Of a DNA stretch of 5,873 nucleotides, positions 1 through 5,873 are shown one piece after another. Numbering within the stretch: the stretch's first letter is position 1; each line of letters starts with the position of its first letter. The stretch is from positions 1 through 5,873 of the forward strand of contig JAESUF010000065.1 in the NCBI GenBank assembly GCA_016763215.1. The letters run 5' to 3'. Origin of the DNA: Flavobacteriaceae bacterium. Its GTDB lineage: Bacteria; Bacteroidota; Bacteroidia; Flavobacteriales; Flavobacteriaceae. Made by a program: the position numbers and the translations under genes. The notes under the pieces are model-generated. The model saw only the letters and a program-made list of their open reading frames with translations, did no database searches and had not been told where the DNA came from.

Positions 1-683
1 GTGGAGATGGTACCATGCTAAGATCTGTTACCTATGTACGAGATTTAAACATCCCTCTCCTAGGAATCAATACTGGCAGGTTAGGGTTTTTGGCTTCTGT
101 TAAAAAAGACGCCATAGAAGAGTCGATCGAATTATTAATGAAAGGTGAGTATGAAACTCAAGAGAGAACTTTACTGAGCATTAAAACAATTCCAGAGAGT
201 AAAAATATAAAAGAACTCTCTTTTGCGTTAAATGAAGTGACCATTGCGCGGAAAAACACCACCTCTATGATTGGTGTAAAAACATATTTAAATGGTGAGT
301 ATTTAACCAATTACTGGGCAGATGGGCTCATTATTGCTACTCCAACAGGCTCAACAGGATATTCATTAAGTTGTAATGGCCCTGTAATTTCTCCTAATTC
401 AAAAAATGTTGTTATCACACCTATTGCATCTCATAATTTGAATGCAAGACCTATGGTGATACCTGATGATACAATTATAGAACTAGAAGTAAATGCAAGA
501 GAGAAAAGTTTTCTGATTTCATTAGATTCTCGCATAGAATCTGTACCCAAAAACACCAAAATTTTTATTCAAAAATCGCCTTTTACAATTAAGAATATCA
601 TTCCAGCAAATCAATCTTTCTTAAAAACTCTAAGAACTAAACTTTTATGGGGTGAAGACACTCGTAACGAATCTAATCTTTAA
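1..683 (+). CDS. nadK: NAD kinase, 5' end cut off by window edge
   Basis: NAD kinase phosphorylates NAD to NADP in the cytosol, using ATP or another phosphate donor. The frame is open from the first base. The first full codons (from position 3) read GDGTML, which is the diphosphate-binding GGDGT loop, so the ATG at 15 is an internal Met and not the start. Further family motifs follow in order: GINTGRLGFLA just after the loop, the NE pair in ALNEVTIA (Asn codon 231-233), DGLIIATPTGSTGYSLS (about 321-371), NLNARPMVIP (about 435-464), and the C-terminal SLDSRIESV and LLWGEDTRN blocks typical of Flavobacteriaceae NadK. About 226 residues are visible of a usual 290 or so, so roughly 65 N-terminal residues lie outside the window. 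The visible part is intact and ends with TAA at 681-683. It is followed by 107 non-coding bases with no clear hairpin terminator. Family assignment is very secure. Confidence 0.96.
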   Translation, partial: GDGTMLRSVTYVRDLNIPLLGINTGRLGFLASVKKDAIEESIELLMKGEYETQERTLLSIKTIPESKNIKELSFALNEVTIARKNTTSMIGVKTYLNGEYLTNYWADGLIIATPTGSTGYSLSCNGPVISPNSKNVVITPIASHNLNARPMVIPDDTIIELEVNAREKSFLISLDSRIESVPKNTKIFIQKSPFTIKNIIPANQSFLKTLRTKLLWGEDTRNESNL

Positions 684-751
684 CCTTTGCACCACAATAA
701 AAAATTAAATTTCTTGTTATTCAAAAAAGACTCGTGTATTCACTTTATTAA

Positions 752-775
752 GCAAATAGAATTAATTATATTTGC
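752..775. repeat. 24-base near-perfect palindrome over the promoter
   Basis: The arms are GCAAATA (752-758) and TATTTGC (769-775). The spacer between them contains the perfect palindrome AATTAATT (760-767). Counted from the centre between 763 and 764, 11 of 12 base pairs match; only G759/A768 does not. The palindrome contains the -7 box, so a protein bound here would cover the promoter. It could be an operator for a dimeric regulator or a chance product of AT-rich sequence. It probably lies upstream of the transcript start, so an RNA hairpin role is less likely. Confidence 0.5.
767..774 (+). promoter_or_regulatory. Putative Bacteroidota -7 promoter element (TATATTTG)
   Basis: TATATTTG fits the TAnnTTTG -7 consensus of the Bacteroidota housekeeping sigma factor. 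It lies 16 bases before the ATG at 791, which would give a leader of only about 10 bases, a common arrangement in Flavobacteriia. The -33 TTG element is not clear: at the expected distance upstream there is only CTTTATTA (about 743-750). The box would drive the DUF6089-uppS-bamA-ompH block. Transcription starting here is an inference. Confidence 0.6.
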
Positions 776-790
776 ACGCTATTTTTTAGG

Positions 791-1467
791 ATGGGAAGGT
801 ATTTAATGTTGTTACTATGTATTTGCGTTTCAAGCAATTGTTTATCACAAATACATGAAATAGGATTTTTCGTTGGAGGAACTAACTACGTAGGAGACGT
901 AGGTAGAACCAATTACATACTGCCTAACAATCCCGGCGCAAGTATTATTTATAAATACAATGTAAATCCTAGGATTGCTTTAAGAGGATCGTTCAGTAGT
1001 TTTTCTTTATTAGGAGATGACGCTGACTCTGACAATATTATTAGACAACAGAGAGGTTTTCGATTTAAAAATGTGGTAAATGAATTCGCAGTGGGTATAG
1101 AGTACAATTTTTTCGAATATGACTTATCTTCGGCTAATAAGGCAAGTACTCCTTATATTCTGTTACAAGTTGCTGCTGTAGATTATAAAACTCCTAGTGC
1201 TCAAGTAGCGCCAGGAAGTTATATTTTTACTAGAAATACAAATGTAGCTATCCCCGTTGGAATTGGTTATAAAACTAGACTTTACGGCAAAATAGCTTTT
1301 GCTGTAGAAACCACTGTAAGATATACATTTACAGATGAATTAGATTTTTCAAAAAGTGAGTTCCCTGAATTAAATTTCGGAGGAACTTCAAATGATTGGT
1401 ATATGTTTTCAGGAATTTCCTTAGTATATACCTTGGAAGACCATCATGTTTCGCTAATCGCAGATAG
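791..1467 (+). CDS. DUF6089 family outer-membrane beta-barrel protein, probable frameshift near its 3' end
   Basis: The specific function is unknown; the family is found in Bacteroidota and is predicted to lie in the outer membrane. The protein starts at ATG 791 with a signal peptide (hydrophobic residues 5-13, likely cut before Gln20). The mature start IHEIGFFVGGTNYVGDVG is the family hallmark, followed by GDDADSD (75-81), RGFRFKNVVNEFAVGIEYNF (88-107), FFEYDL and the final strand NDWYMFSGISLVYT (201-214). Alternating polar and hydrophobic residues suit beta strands. The frame then slips. With one extra base at about 1433 it would end YTFGRPSCFANRR and stop at TAG 1465-1467, giving about 225 residues, near the family's usual size as I recall it. 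In the sequence as given, this natural C-terminus is lost. Cys17 in the signal peptide lacks a proper lipobox, so a lipoprotein is unlikely. Family call is confident; the boundary depends on the frameshift reading. Confidence 0.8.
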
Positions 1468-2221
1468 ATTTATGGATAAAAAACTACTCATTGATCCACA
1501 TAATGTTCCTAACCATGTTGCCGCAATTATGGACGGTAATGGTCGCTGGGCCAAAAGTAAGGGGATGAGTCGTATTTTTGGACACAAGAATGCTTTAACA
1601 GCAGTGCGAGAAACGATAGAAGCAGCTACAGAAATTGGAACAAAAGCAATTACACTTTACGCTTTCTCCACAGAGAACTGGAACAGACCTAAACTTGAGG
1701 TAAATGCCTTAATGAGTTTATTGATTAGCTCTTTAAATAAGGAACTCAGTACTTTTCAAAAAAACAATGTAAAAGTAAATGCCATTGGGAACATTGAAAG
1801 TTTACCTTCAAATGCACAAAAAACATTAAAACACGTAATTCATCAAACAAGCACAAATACAAAAATTGTATTGACGTTGGCTTTAAGCTATGGCGCAAGA
1901 GAGGAAATTGTTAATACTATTAAAAACATATCTAAAAAAGTTGTTAATAACGAACTAGATATCGAAGAAATTGACGAAAAAATTATAAATAACCATTTAT
2001 ATACATTTAATTTGCCCGACGTTGATTTGATGATCAGAACAAGTGGGGAACAACGGATAAGTAATTTCCTTTTATGGCAAATGGCTTATGCTGAATTATA
2101 TTTTACAGATATACTTTGGCCCGATTTTAGAAAAGAGCATTTTTATGATGCTATTATAGAATATCAGAATAGAGAACGAAGATTTGGAAAAACTAGCGAG
2201 CAAATTACACCAACGAAATAG
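791..2221 (+). CDS. Continuous frame as sequenced: DUF6089 barrel fused to isoprenyl transferase (suspect)
   Basis: As the sequence stands, a single frame of 476 codons runs from ATG 791 to TAG 2219-2221. Residues 1-19 look like a signal peptide, about 20-214 match the DUF6089 outer-membrane family, and 228-476 form a complete UppS. The joining residues 215-227 (LEDHHVSLIADRF) belong to neither family. An exported barrel joined to an enzyme that needs cytosolic substrates is implausible as a working protein. The neighbouring frame shows a natural stop for the first gene right before the start of the second. I therefore treat this as two genes joined by a one-base deletion near 1433 and annotate each separately. 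If the deletion is genuine, UppS could still be made by initiation at ATG 1472. Confidence 0.45.
   Translation: MGRYLMLLLCICVSSNCLSQIHEIGFFVGGTNYVGDVGRTNYILPNNPGASIIYKYNVNPRIALRGSFSSFSLLGDDADSDNIIRQQRGFRFKNVVNEFAVGIEYNFFEYDLSSANKASTPYILLQVAAVDYKTPSAQVAPGSYIFTRNTNVAIPVGIGYKTRLYGKIAFAVETTVRYTFTDELDFSKSEFPELNFGGTSNDWYMFSGISLVYTLEDHHVSLIADRFMDKKLLIDPHNVPNHVAAIMDGNGRWAKSKGMSRIFGHKNALTAVRETIEAATEIGTKAITLYAFSTENWNRPKLEVNALMSLLISSLNKELSTFQKNNVKVNAIGNIESLPSNAQKTLKHVIHQTSTNTKIVLTLALSYGAREEIVNTIKNISKKVVNNELDIEEIDEKIINNHLYTFNLPDVDLMIRTSGEQRISNFLLWQMAYAELYFTDILWPDFRKEHFYDAIIEYQNRERRFGKTSEQITPTK
1472..2221 (+). CDS. uppS: Isoprenyl transferase (undecaprenyl diphosphate synthase)
   Basis: UppS condenses farnesyl diphosphate with eight isopentenyl diphosphates to make C55 undecaprenyl diphosphate, the carrier for peptidoglycan and surface glycans, at the cytosolic face of the inner membrane. 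Starting at ATG 1472 it has 249 residues, the normal family length. All hallmark blocks are present: HVAAIMDGNGRWA with the Mg-binding Asp21, Arg25 and Trp26; FGHKNA with His38; YAFSTENWNRP (63-73); DLMIRTSGEQRISNFLLWQ (185-203) with Arg189, Arg195 and Ser197; YAELYFTDILWPDF (206-219) with Glu208; and RERRFG (234-239). No key residue is missing. I chose ATG 1472 because the protein before it is unrelated to UppS and because it follows the shifted-frame TAG of the upstream gene by four bases. The frame is open further upstream into the DUF6089 gene, which I attribute to a frameshift. The 3' end overlaps bamA by 38 bases, suggesting translational coupling. Confidence 0.95.
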   Translation: MDKKLLIDPHNVPNHVAAIMDGNGRWAKSKGMSRIFGHKNALTAVRETIEAATEIGTKAITLYAFSTENWNRPKLEVNALMSLLISSLNKELSTFQKNNVKVNAIGNIESLPSNAQKTLKHVIHQTSTNTKIVLTLALSYGAREEIVNTIKNISKKVVNNELDIEEIDEKIINNHLYTFNLPDVDLMIRTSGEQRISNFLLWQMAYAELYFTDILWPDFRKEHFYDAIIEYQNRERRFGKTSEQITPTK

Positions 2222-4751
2222 CACTATATATAGTACTGTTTTGTTCATTCTAATACTGTTTACATCAGCTTTATCGACTAAAGCTCAAACAGCGAAAGAT
2301 TCTACTTTAGTAGTCAAGAAAGACACAATACCTGTCTCTAATAATCTTACTTATGAAAAAGGGAAAGAATATATTTTAGGAGGCATTACTGTTACAGGGC
2401 TTAAAAAATTCACCGAAGAGACCGTAAAAGTTTTTACTGGATTAAAAGAAGGTCAACCAATAAAATTACCTGGAGATAAACTTACCAGTGCCATCAAAAA
2501 ATTATACGAGAGTAAGCAGTTTAGTACTGTAGATGTATATTTGGCGCGAGTAGATGGTACTACCGTATATCTTCAATTTGATGTAAAAGAATTACCTCAA
2601 TTAAAAACCATTACTGTTACCGGAATAAAGAAAAGAAAATCAAAGACTTTAATTAGTGATGCTGACCTTAAAGTAGGTGCTATGGTGACAGACAACTTAC
2701 TTGTTACCTCGAGAAATTATTTCAAGAAGAACTTTACAGACAAAGGATTCTTAAAAGCCAAAGTTACGATCGACTCAAGAGCTGATTCTTCAGATATTAA
2801 TACCGTAAACCTGTCTATACATATAGATAGAGGGCGACGTGTCAAGGTTAAAAAAATATCTTTTACTGGTAACGAAGCTCTTTCTGACCCTAAATTAAGA
2901 GGTATTATGAGTAATACCAAACGAAAATTTATTGGTCGATTTTGGAAATCATCTAAATATATTGACGGAAAATTCAATGAAGATTTAGAAAAAATCTTAG
3001 ATGCATACAGTAGATTAGGATATAGAGATTCACGGATTTTAAGTGATAAAATCACTTGGAATGAAGACAATACCATCAACATAGAGATTGAACTTGAAGA
3101 AGGTCGTCAATATAAATTTGGAGACATCATTTATGTTGGAAACAAAACCTATACCGACGCATTCTTAAATAGAATCTTAAAAATTCAAAAAGGGGATATT
3201 TACAATGGGTCCGTTTTAAAAGAAAGAATTACAGGAGATGGTTCTCCTTCTTCCGAAGACATTCAAACATTGTATCAAAATAATGGTTTCTTATTTTCAT
3301 CAGTAAATGCTGTTGAGACTAAAGTTGTTAATGATTCTATTACAGTTGAGATTAGAATTAGAGAAGACGAAAAAGCAACCATAAACAAAGTAACAGTTAT
3401 TGGGAATGACAAAACCAATGACAATGTTGTATATCGTGAGCTACGGGTAAAACCAGGAAACTTATTTAGTAGAGATGCAATTATTCGTTCTATTAGAGAG
3501 ATTGGTCAATTAGGGTTCTTTGACACCAATGTTTCTCCTGATGTAAAACCAAACTATCAAGATAAAACTGCTGATATTGAATTTACTGTTGTAGAAAAAG
3601 GAGGTAGTCAAATTGAATTACAAGGTGGTTATGGAGGAGGTTCTTTCATTGGAACTTTAGGTTTATCTTTTAACAACTTCTCAATTCGTAATATTTTCAA
3701 GAAAGAAGCTTACACGCCATTACCTAGTGGAGATGGACAATCGTTAGCTTTAAGACTCCAAACAAGTAGAACTTTTAGTACCTATAGTTTTTCATTTACT
3801 GAGCCTTGGTTAGGAGGAAAAAAACCAGAATCTTTATCATTCTCTATTTATAACTCTAATCAATTTCGTTTGAATCCTCAAACATTTGATGTTGATAAGA
3901 GTCAGAAATTAAGTATCGTAGGAGTTTCTGTAGGTTTGGGAAGAAGACTGCAATGGCCTAGTGATTATTTTTCTTTATCACAAACCGTAAGTTATCAAAG
4001 TTTTAACCTTAACAACTATATTTTCCCAGTGGGACCAGACTTTTTATCAAATGGAAGTCTAAACAATTTATCTTACAGTATTACACTAGCAAGAAATTCT
4101 GCTGGTCCAAGTTTAATTTTCCCTACTTCTGGGTCTACATTTAGCATCAGTGCAAAAGCAACGATTCCTTATTCTTTGTTTAACAACAAAGATTATCAAT
4201 CTCTAGATCCAGCTGAACGATTCAAATGGTTAGAATACTACAAATTAGGATTCAAAGGAAAATGGTATAATGGATTTACAGACAAGCTTGTTTTAATGGC
4301 CAATGCAGAATTTGGGTATTTAGGTTTTTATAGCAAAGAATTAGGAGCTACTCCTTTTGAACGTTACTTTGTTGGTGGAGATGGAATTGCACAATTTCAA
4401 TTAGACGGTAGAGAGAGTGTAGGTTTAAGAGGTTACGAAAACAATAGATTATCTTCTATCGATGGAGGTACAATATATAATAAGTTTCAATTAGAATTAA
4501 GATATTCCATTACAGATTCCCCTACTGCATCTATTTATACCTTAGGATTTTTAGAGGCAGGTAATTCTTATGACAATTTTAGTAACTTTAACCCGTTTGA
4601 ATTAAAAAGATCTGCTGGTCTTGGAGTACGAATATTTATGCCTGCATTTGGTTTGTTAGGTATTGATTTTGCCCACGGATTTGACCCATTACCTGGTTCA
4701 AATTTAAAGTCCGGATGGCAAACGCATTTTATCATTGGACAGCAGTTCTAA
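2184..4751 (+). CDS. bamA: Outer membrane protein assembly factor BamA (Omp85)
   Basis: BamA is the central subunit of the machine that folds and inserts beta-barrel proteins into the outer membrane. The 855-residue protein has a signal peptide (hydrophobic residues 17-30, likely cut near KAQ 33-35), then five POTRA domains at roughly 62-136, 140-216, 221-306, 310-394 and 398-472, then a 16-strand barrel from about 476 to the end. Marks seen are repeated VTG and TGN turns at POTRA starts, LGFFDTNV (443-450) in the last POTRA, the loop-6 motif GLRGY (747-751, the family's RGF/RGY) and a terminal Phe (GQQF), the usual barrel signal. The start is TTG: it is the first ATG, GTG or TTG after an in-frame stop at 2157-2159, no ATG precedes the hydrophobic stretch, and the next TTG, inside that stretch, would leave no basic N-terminal region. 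The start lies inside uppS. POTRA limits are estimated by eye. Confidence 0.95.
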   Translation: MEKLASKLHQRNSTIYSTVLFILILFTSALSTKAQTAKDSTLVVKKDTIPVSNNLTYEKGKEYILGGITVTGLKKFTEETVKVFTGLKEGQPIKLPGDKLTSAIKKLYESKQFSTVDVYLARVDGTTVYLQFDVKELPQLKTITVTGIKKRKSKTLISDADLKVGAMVTDNLLVTSRNYFKKNFTDKGFLKAKVTIDSRADSSDINTVNLSIHIDRGRRVKVKKISFTGNEALSDPKLRGIMSNTKRKFIGRFWKSSKYIDGKFNEDLEKILDAYSRLGYRDSRILSDKITWNEDNTINIEIELEEGRQYKFGDIIYVGNKTYTDAFLNRILKIQKGDIYNGSVLKERITGDGSPSSEDIQTLYQNNGFLFSSVNAVETKVVNDSITVEIRIREDEKATINKVTVIGNDKTNDNVVYRELRVKPGNLFSRDAIIRSIREIGQLGFFDTNVSPDVKPNYQDKTADIEFTVVEKGGSQIELQGGYGGGSFIGTLGLSFNNFSIRNIFKKEAYTPLPSGDGQSLALRLQTSRTFSTYSFSFTEPWLGGKKPESLSFSIYNSNQFRLNPQTFDVDKSQKLSIVGVSVGLGRRLQWPSDYFSLSQTVSYQSFNLNNYIFPVGPDFLSNGSLNNLSYSITLARNSAGPSLIFPTSGSTFSISAKATIPYSLFNNKDYQSLDPAERFKWLEYYKLGFKGKWYNGFTDKLVLMANAEFGYLGFYSKELGATPFERYFVGGDGIAQFQLDGRESVGLRGYENNRLSSIDGGTIYNKFQLELRYSITDSPTASIYTLGFLEAGNSYDNFSNFNPFELKRSAGLGVRIFMPAFGLLGIDFAHGFDPLPGSNLKSGWQTHFIIGQQF

Positions 4752-4806
4752 AAAAGGGATTAGAAATTTTAATTTTTTTGGCATGATATTTTCAAAGCAT
4801 AGTAGT

Positions 4807-5586
4807 ATGAAGTTGAGAATCTCTTTGTTTATTTTACTTTTTTCTGCGGGTACTGTATTTGCACAAAAACCTCAGAGGATTGCTTACATAGATATGGAGT
4901 ATATTTTGGAGAATGTTCCAGAATATTTGGAAGCTCAGAACACACTAGATTCTAAGGTTACAAAATGGAGGAACGAATTAGACAAGTTAACTAGATATAT
5001 TGAAAAGATAAAAACAGATCTAGCTAATGAACGAGCAATTTTAACCAATGATCTTATTCAAGAGAACGAAGATGAGATTACGTTGAAGCAAGAAGAGTTG
5101 AGGCGATTAGAATCTTTGTATTTTGGTCCAAATGGAGACATGTTCTTATTAAGAAAACAACTAGTAAAGCCTGTACAAGATCAAGTTTACAATTCTGTTC
5201 AGAGTATTGCAGCCAAACGAAAATATGATTTTGTTTTTTATAAATCTGCTGACTTAGTAATGCTGTATTTCAATAAAAAATACGATATTAGCGAACTTGT
5301 TTTAAATTCTATAGTACGGGAAAGAAGAGTCAATGAAAACAAGAAGAAAAGGGCTAAAGAGGGTCTTAAAAAAGAATTAACAGAAGCTCAAAAGAAAGTA
5401 ATAGCCGCGAGAGATGCCGCTAAAAAGAAGAAAGAAGCAGATCGTATTGCTAAAAAGAAGAAAATTGAAGATGCTAGAAAAAAGAGATTGGCAGACATCG
5501 CAGCAAAAAGAAAATTATTAAGAGACAAAAAAGAAGCTGCTAAAAAGAAAAAAGAACAAGACAAAAAAGAACAGGATAATAATTAA
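4807..5586 (+). CDS. OmpH/Skp-family periplasmic chaperone with long basic tail
   Basis: Skp/OmpH proteins hold unfolded outer-membrane proteins in the periplasm and deliver them to BamA. From ATG 4807 the protein has 259 residues: signal peptide 1-19 (MKLR, hydrophobic core, then VFAQ), a small beta element with IAYIDMEYILENVPEY (25-40), a long charged coiled coil (about 41-103), FGPNGDMFLLRKQLVKPVQDQVY (106-128), and KYDFVFYKSADLVMLYFNKKYDISELVL (139-166), the second half of the Skp body. Residues 171-259 form a tail rich in Lys and Arg (about 28 Lys and 10 Arg of 89) and in Ala and Glu, probably one long helix. An in-frame ATG at 4783 and a TTG at 4735 also exist. I prefer 4807 because it gives a compact signal peptide, though 4783 is possible. 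The gap to bamA is 55 bases without a clear terminator, so it is probably co-transcribed. The exact client range is unknown. Confidence 0.9.
   Translation: MKLRISLFILLFSAGTVFAQKPQRIAYIDMEYILENVPEYLEAQNTLDSKVTKWRNELDKLTRYIEKIKTDLANERAILTNDLIQENEDEITLKQEELRRLESLYFGPNGDMFLLRKQLVKPVQDQVYNSVQSIAAKRKYDFVFYKSADLVMLYFNKKYDISELVLNSIVRERRVNENKKKRAKEGLKKELTEAQKKVIAARDAAKKKKEADRIAKKKKIEDARKKRLADIAAKRKLLRDKKEAAKKKKEQDKKEQDNN
5419..5553 (+). repeat. Three copies of a 15-base lysine-codon repeat in the ompH tail
   Basis: The string GCTAAAAAGAARAAA occurs at 5419-5433, 5449-5463 and 5539-5553, each encoding AKKKK. Spacings are 30 and 90 bases, both multiples of 10 codons. The copies lie in the basic tail of the first OmpH protein. 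The repeated A runs could allow polymerase slippage. They may be remnants of tail growth by duplication, or simply reflect selection for Lys-rich helix with AAA/AAG codons. Confidence 0.6.
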
Positions 5587-5597
5587 ATTAAACAGAA

Positions 5598-5873
5598 ATG
5601 AGAAAATTGAAGAGTTTACTATTGGTTGCATTTGTAGCATTTGGTATGAGCGGAGTTGCTAATGCACAAAAAGTAGGACATGTTAATTTGGAGAGAGTTA
5701 TAGCAAATATGCCTGAAACCAGAGTATTGCAATCAGAGATTGCTAAAATCTCTAAAACCTACAAAGACGATATCGATGGTCAGGTTAACAAGTTTACAGC
5801 GAAATTAAAGAAATACGAAGCTGAGGCAAGTACACAAACTCAGCAAGTTAATGAACAAAGAGCACAAGAAATA
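5598..5873 (+). CDS. Second OmpH/Skp-family periplasmic chaperone, 3' end cut off by window edge
   Basis: Ninety-two codons are visible from ATG 5598 to the window edge, with no stop. The signal peptide is clear: MRKLKS, a hydrophobic stretch, then VANAQ with cleavage likely before Gln24. The mature part opens with KVGHVNLERVIANMPET (25-41), the classic OmpH/Skp first strand and helix. It continues as a polar coiled coil (about 44-92) containing several Gln residues (for example STQTQQVNEQ), matching the tentacle helix of Skp. Family members are usually about 165-200 residues, so about half is present. It begins 11 bases after the stop of the first ompH gene, so the two are surely co-transcribed. 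The two paralogs differ: this one resembles compact Skp, while the first carries a long basic tail. In related genomes murI (glutamate racemase) commonly follows; that lies outside this window. Confidence 0.9.
   Translation, partial: MRKLKSLLLVAFVAFGMSGVANAQKVGHVNLERVIANMPETRVLQSEIAKISKTYKDDIDGQVNKFTAKLKKYEAEASTQTQQVNEQRAQEI

Larger units (their letters stand above)
684..790. other. Intergenic region nadK / DUF6089 gene
   Basis: These 107 very AT-rich bases separate nadK from the envelope block. Nothing coding is visible. No GC-rich stem followed by a T run is seen after nadK, so any terminator is weak or absent. The right half holds the -7 promoter box and the palindrome listed separately. 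Two TTTGCAC strings occur, at 686-692 and 771-777; only the second has a correctly spaced upstream TA. Confidence 0.7.

Noticed and set aside
15..17. ATG 15 as the nadK start
   Set aside because: The codons before it (from position 3) already encode the conserved GDGT of the NAD kinase loop, so the gene continues off the left edge.
681..693. Second promoter-like string TAACCTTTGCACC just after nadK
   Set aside because: It has three bases, not two, between TA and TTTG, no upstream TTG at a suitable distance, and would give a leader of about 100 bases.
1430..1450. Programmed ribosomal frameshift at the DUF6089/uppS junction
   Set aside because: No X-XXY-YYZ slippery heptamer is visible and I see no obvious strong downstream stem. 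A simple one-base deletion explains the pattern better.
2717..3082. 121-codon open frame on the - strand
   Set aside because: It lies entirely inside the POTRA-coding part of bamA, has no recognisable domain, and is explained as an antisense shadow of a strongly supported gene.
4735..4806. Upstream extension of the first ompH gene from TTG 4735 or ATG 4783
   Set aside because: The TTG lies inside the bamA end and the added residues would precede a complete signal peptide starting at ATG 4807. ATG 4783 remains a weaker alternative.
4752..4806. Possible terminator between bamA and the first ompH gene
   Set aside because: There is a T run (about 4773-4779), but the AT-only flanks form no convincing GC-containing stem.
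4855..4867. TGTATTTGCAC resembling a -7 box
   Set aside because: It encodes the VFAQ signal-peptide cleavage site of the first OmpH protein and lacks the TA of the consensus.

Overview
The window reads as a chromosomal housekeeping segment from a member of the Bacteroidota, most likely the family Flavobacteriaceae. The evidence is the AT-rich sequence, the lack of clear Shine-Dalgarno sites, a TAnnTTTG-type -7 promoter box, and a gene order I recognise from that family: nadK, a DUF6089 barrel protein, uppS, bamA, and two ompH/skp genes. All genes are on the + strand. I see no mobile element, tRNA, rRNA, CRISPR array or defence gene.

Layout. Positions 1-683 hold the 3' three quarters of nadK (NAD kinase), cut by the window edge inside its GGDGT motif. 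Positions 684-790 are the only intergenic region longer than 60 bases. It carries a TATATTTG -7 element at 767-774 inside a 24-base near-perfect palindrome (752-775). From 791 onward the genes form one tight block: a DUF6089 outer-membrane barrel protein, uppS (undecaprenyl diphosphate synthase), bamA (TTG start, overlapping uppS by 38 bases), a first OmpH/Skp-like chaperone with a very lysine-rich tail, and the 5' end of a second OmpH/Skp-like chaperone that runs off the right edge.

The main anomaly is that the DUF6089 gene and uppS are read here as one uninterrupted 476-codon frame. Topologically this makes no sense: a Sec-exported barrel would be joined to a cytosolic prenyltransferase. 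The sequence shows why it happens. Inserting one base near 1433 gives the barrel a natural C-terminus (YTFGRPSC and a few residues more) and a TAG stop at 1465-1467, four bases before the natural ATG of uppS at 1472. The fusion is therefore best explained by a one-base deletion, either real or a sequencing error.

How the genes work together: UppS makes the C55 lipid carrier used for peptidoglycan and surface glycans. BamA inserts barrel proteins into the outer membrane. The OmpH/Skp proteins escort unfolded barrels across the periplasm, and the DUF6089 protein is probably itself such a barrel. The block is an envelope-biogenesis operon, with nadK as an upstream neighbour probably served by a separate promoter. 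Apart from the fusion and the palindrome, this is an ordinary core-genome region. I found no convincing previously undescribed system.
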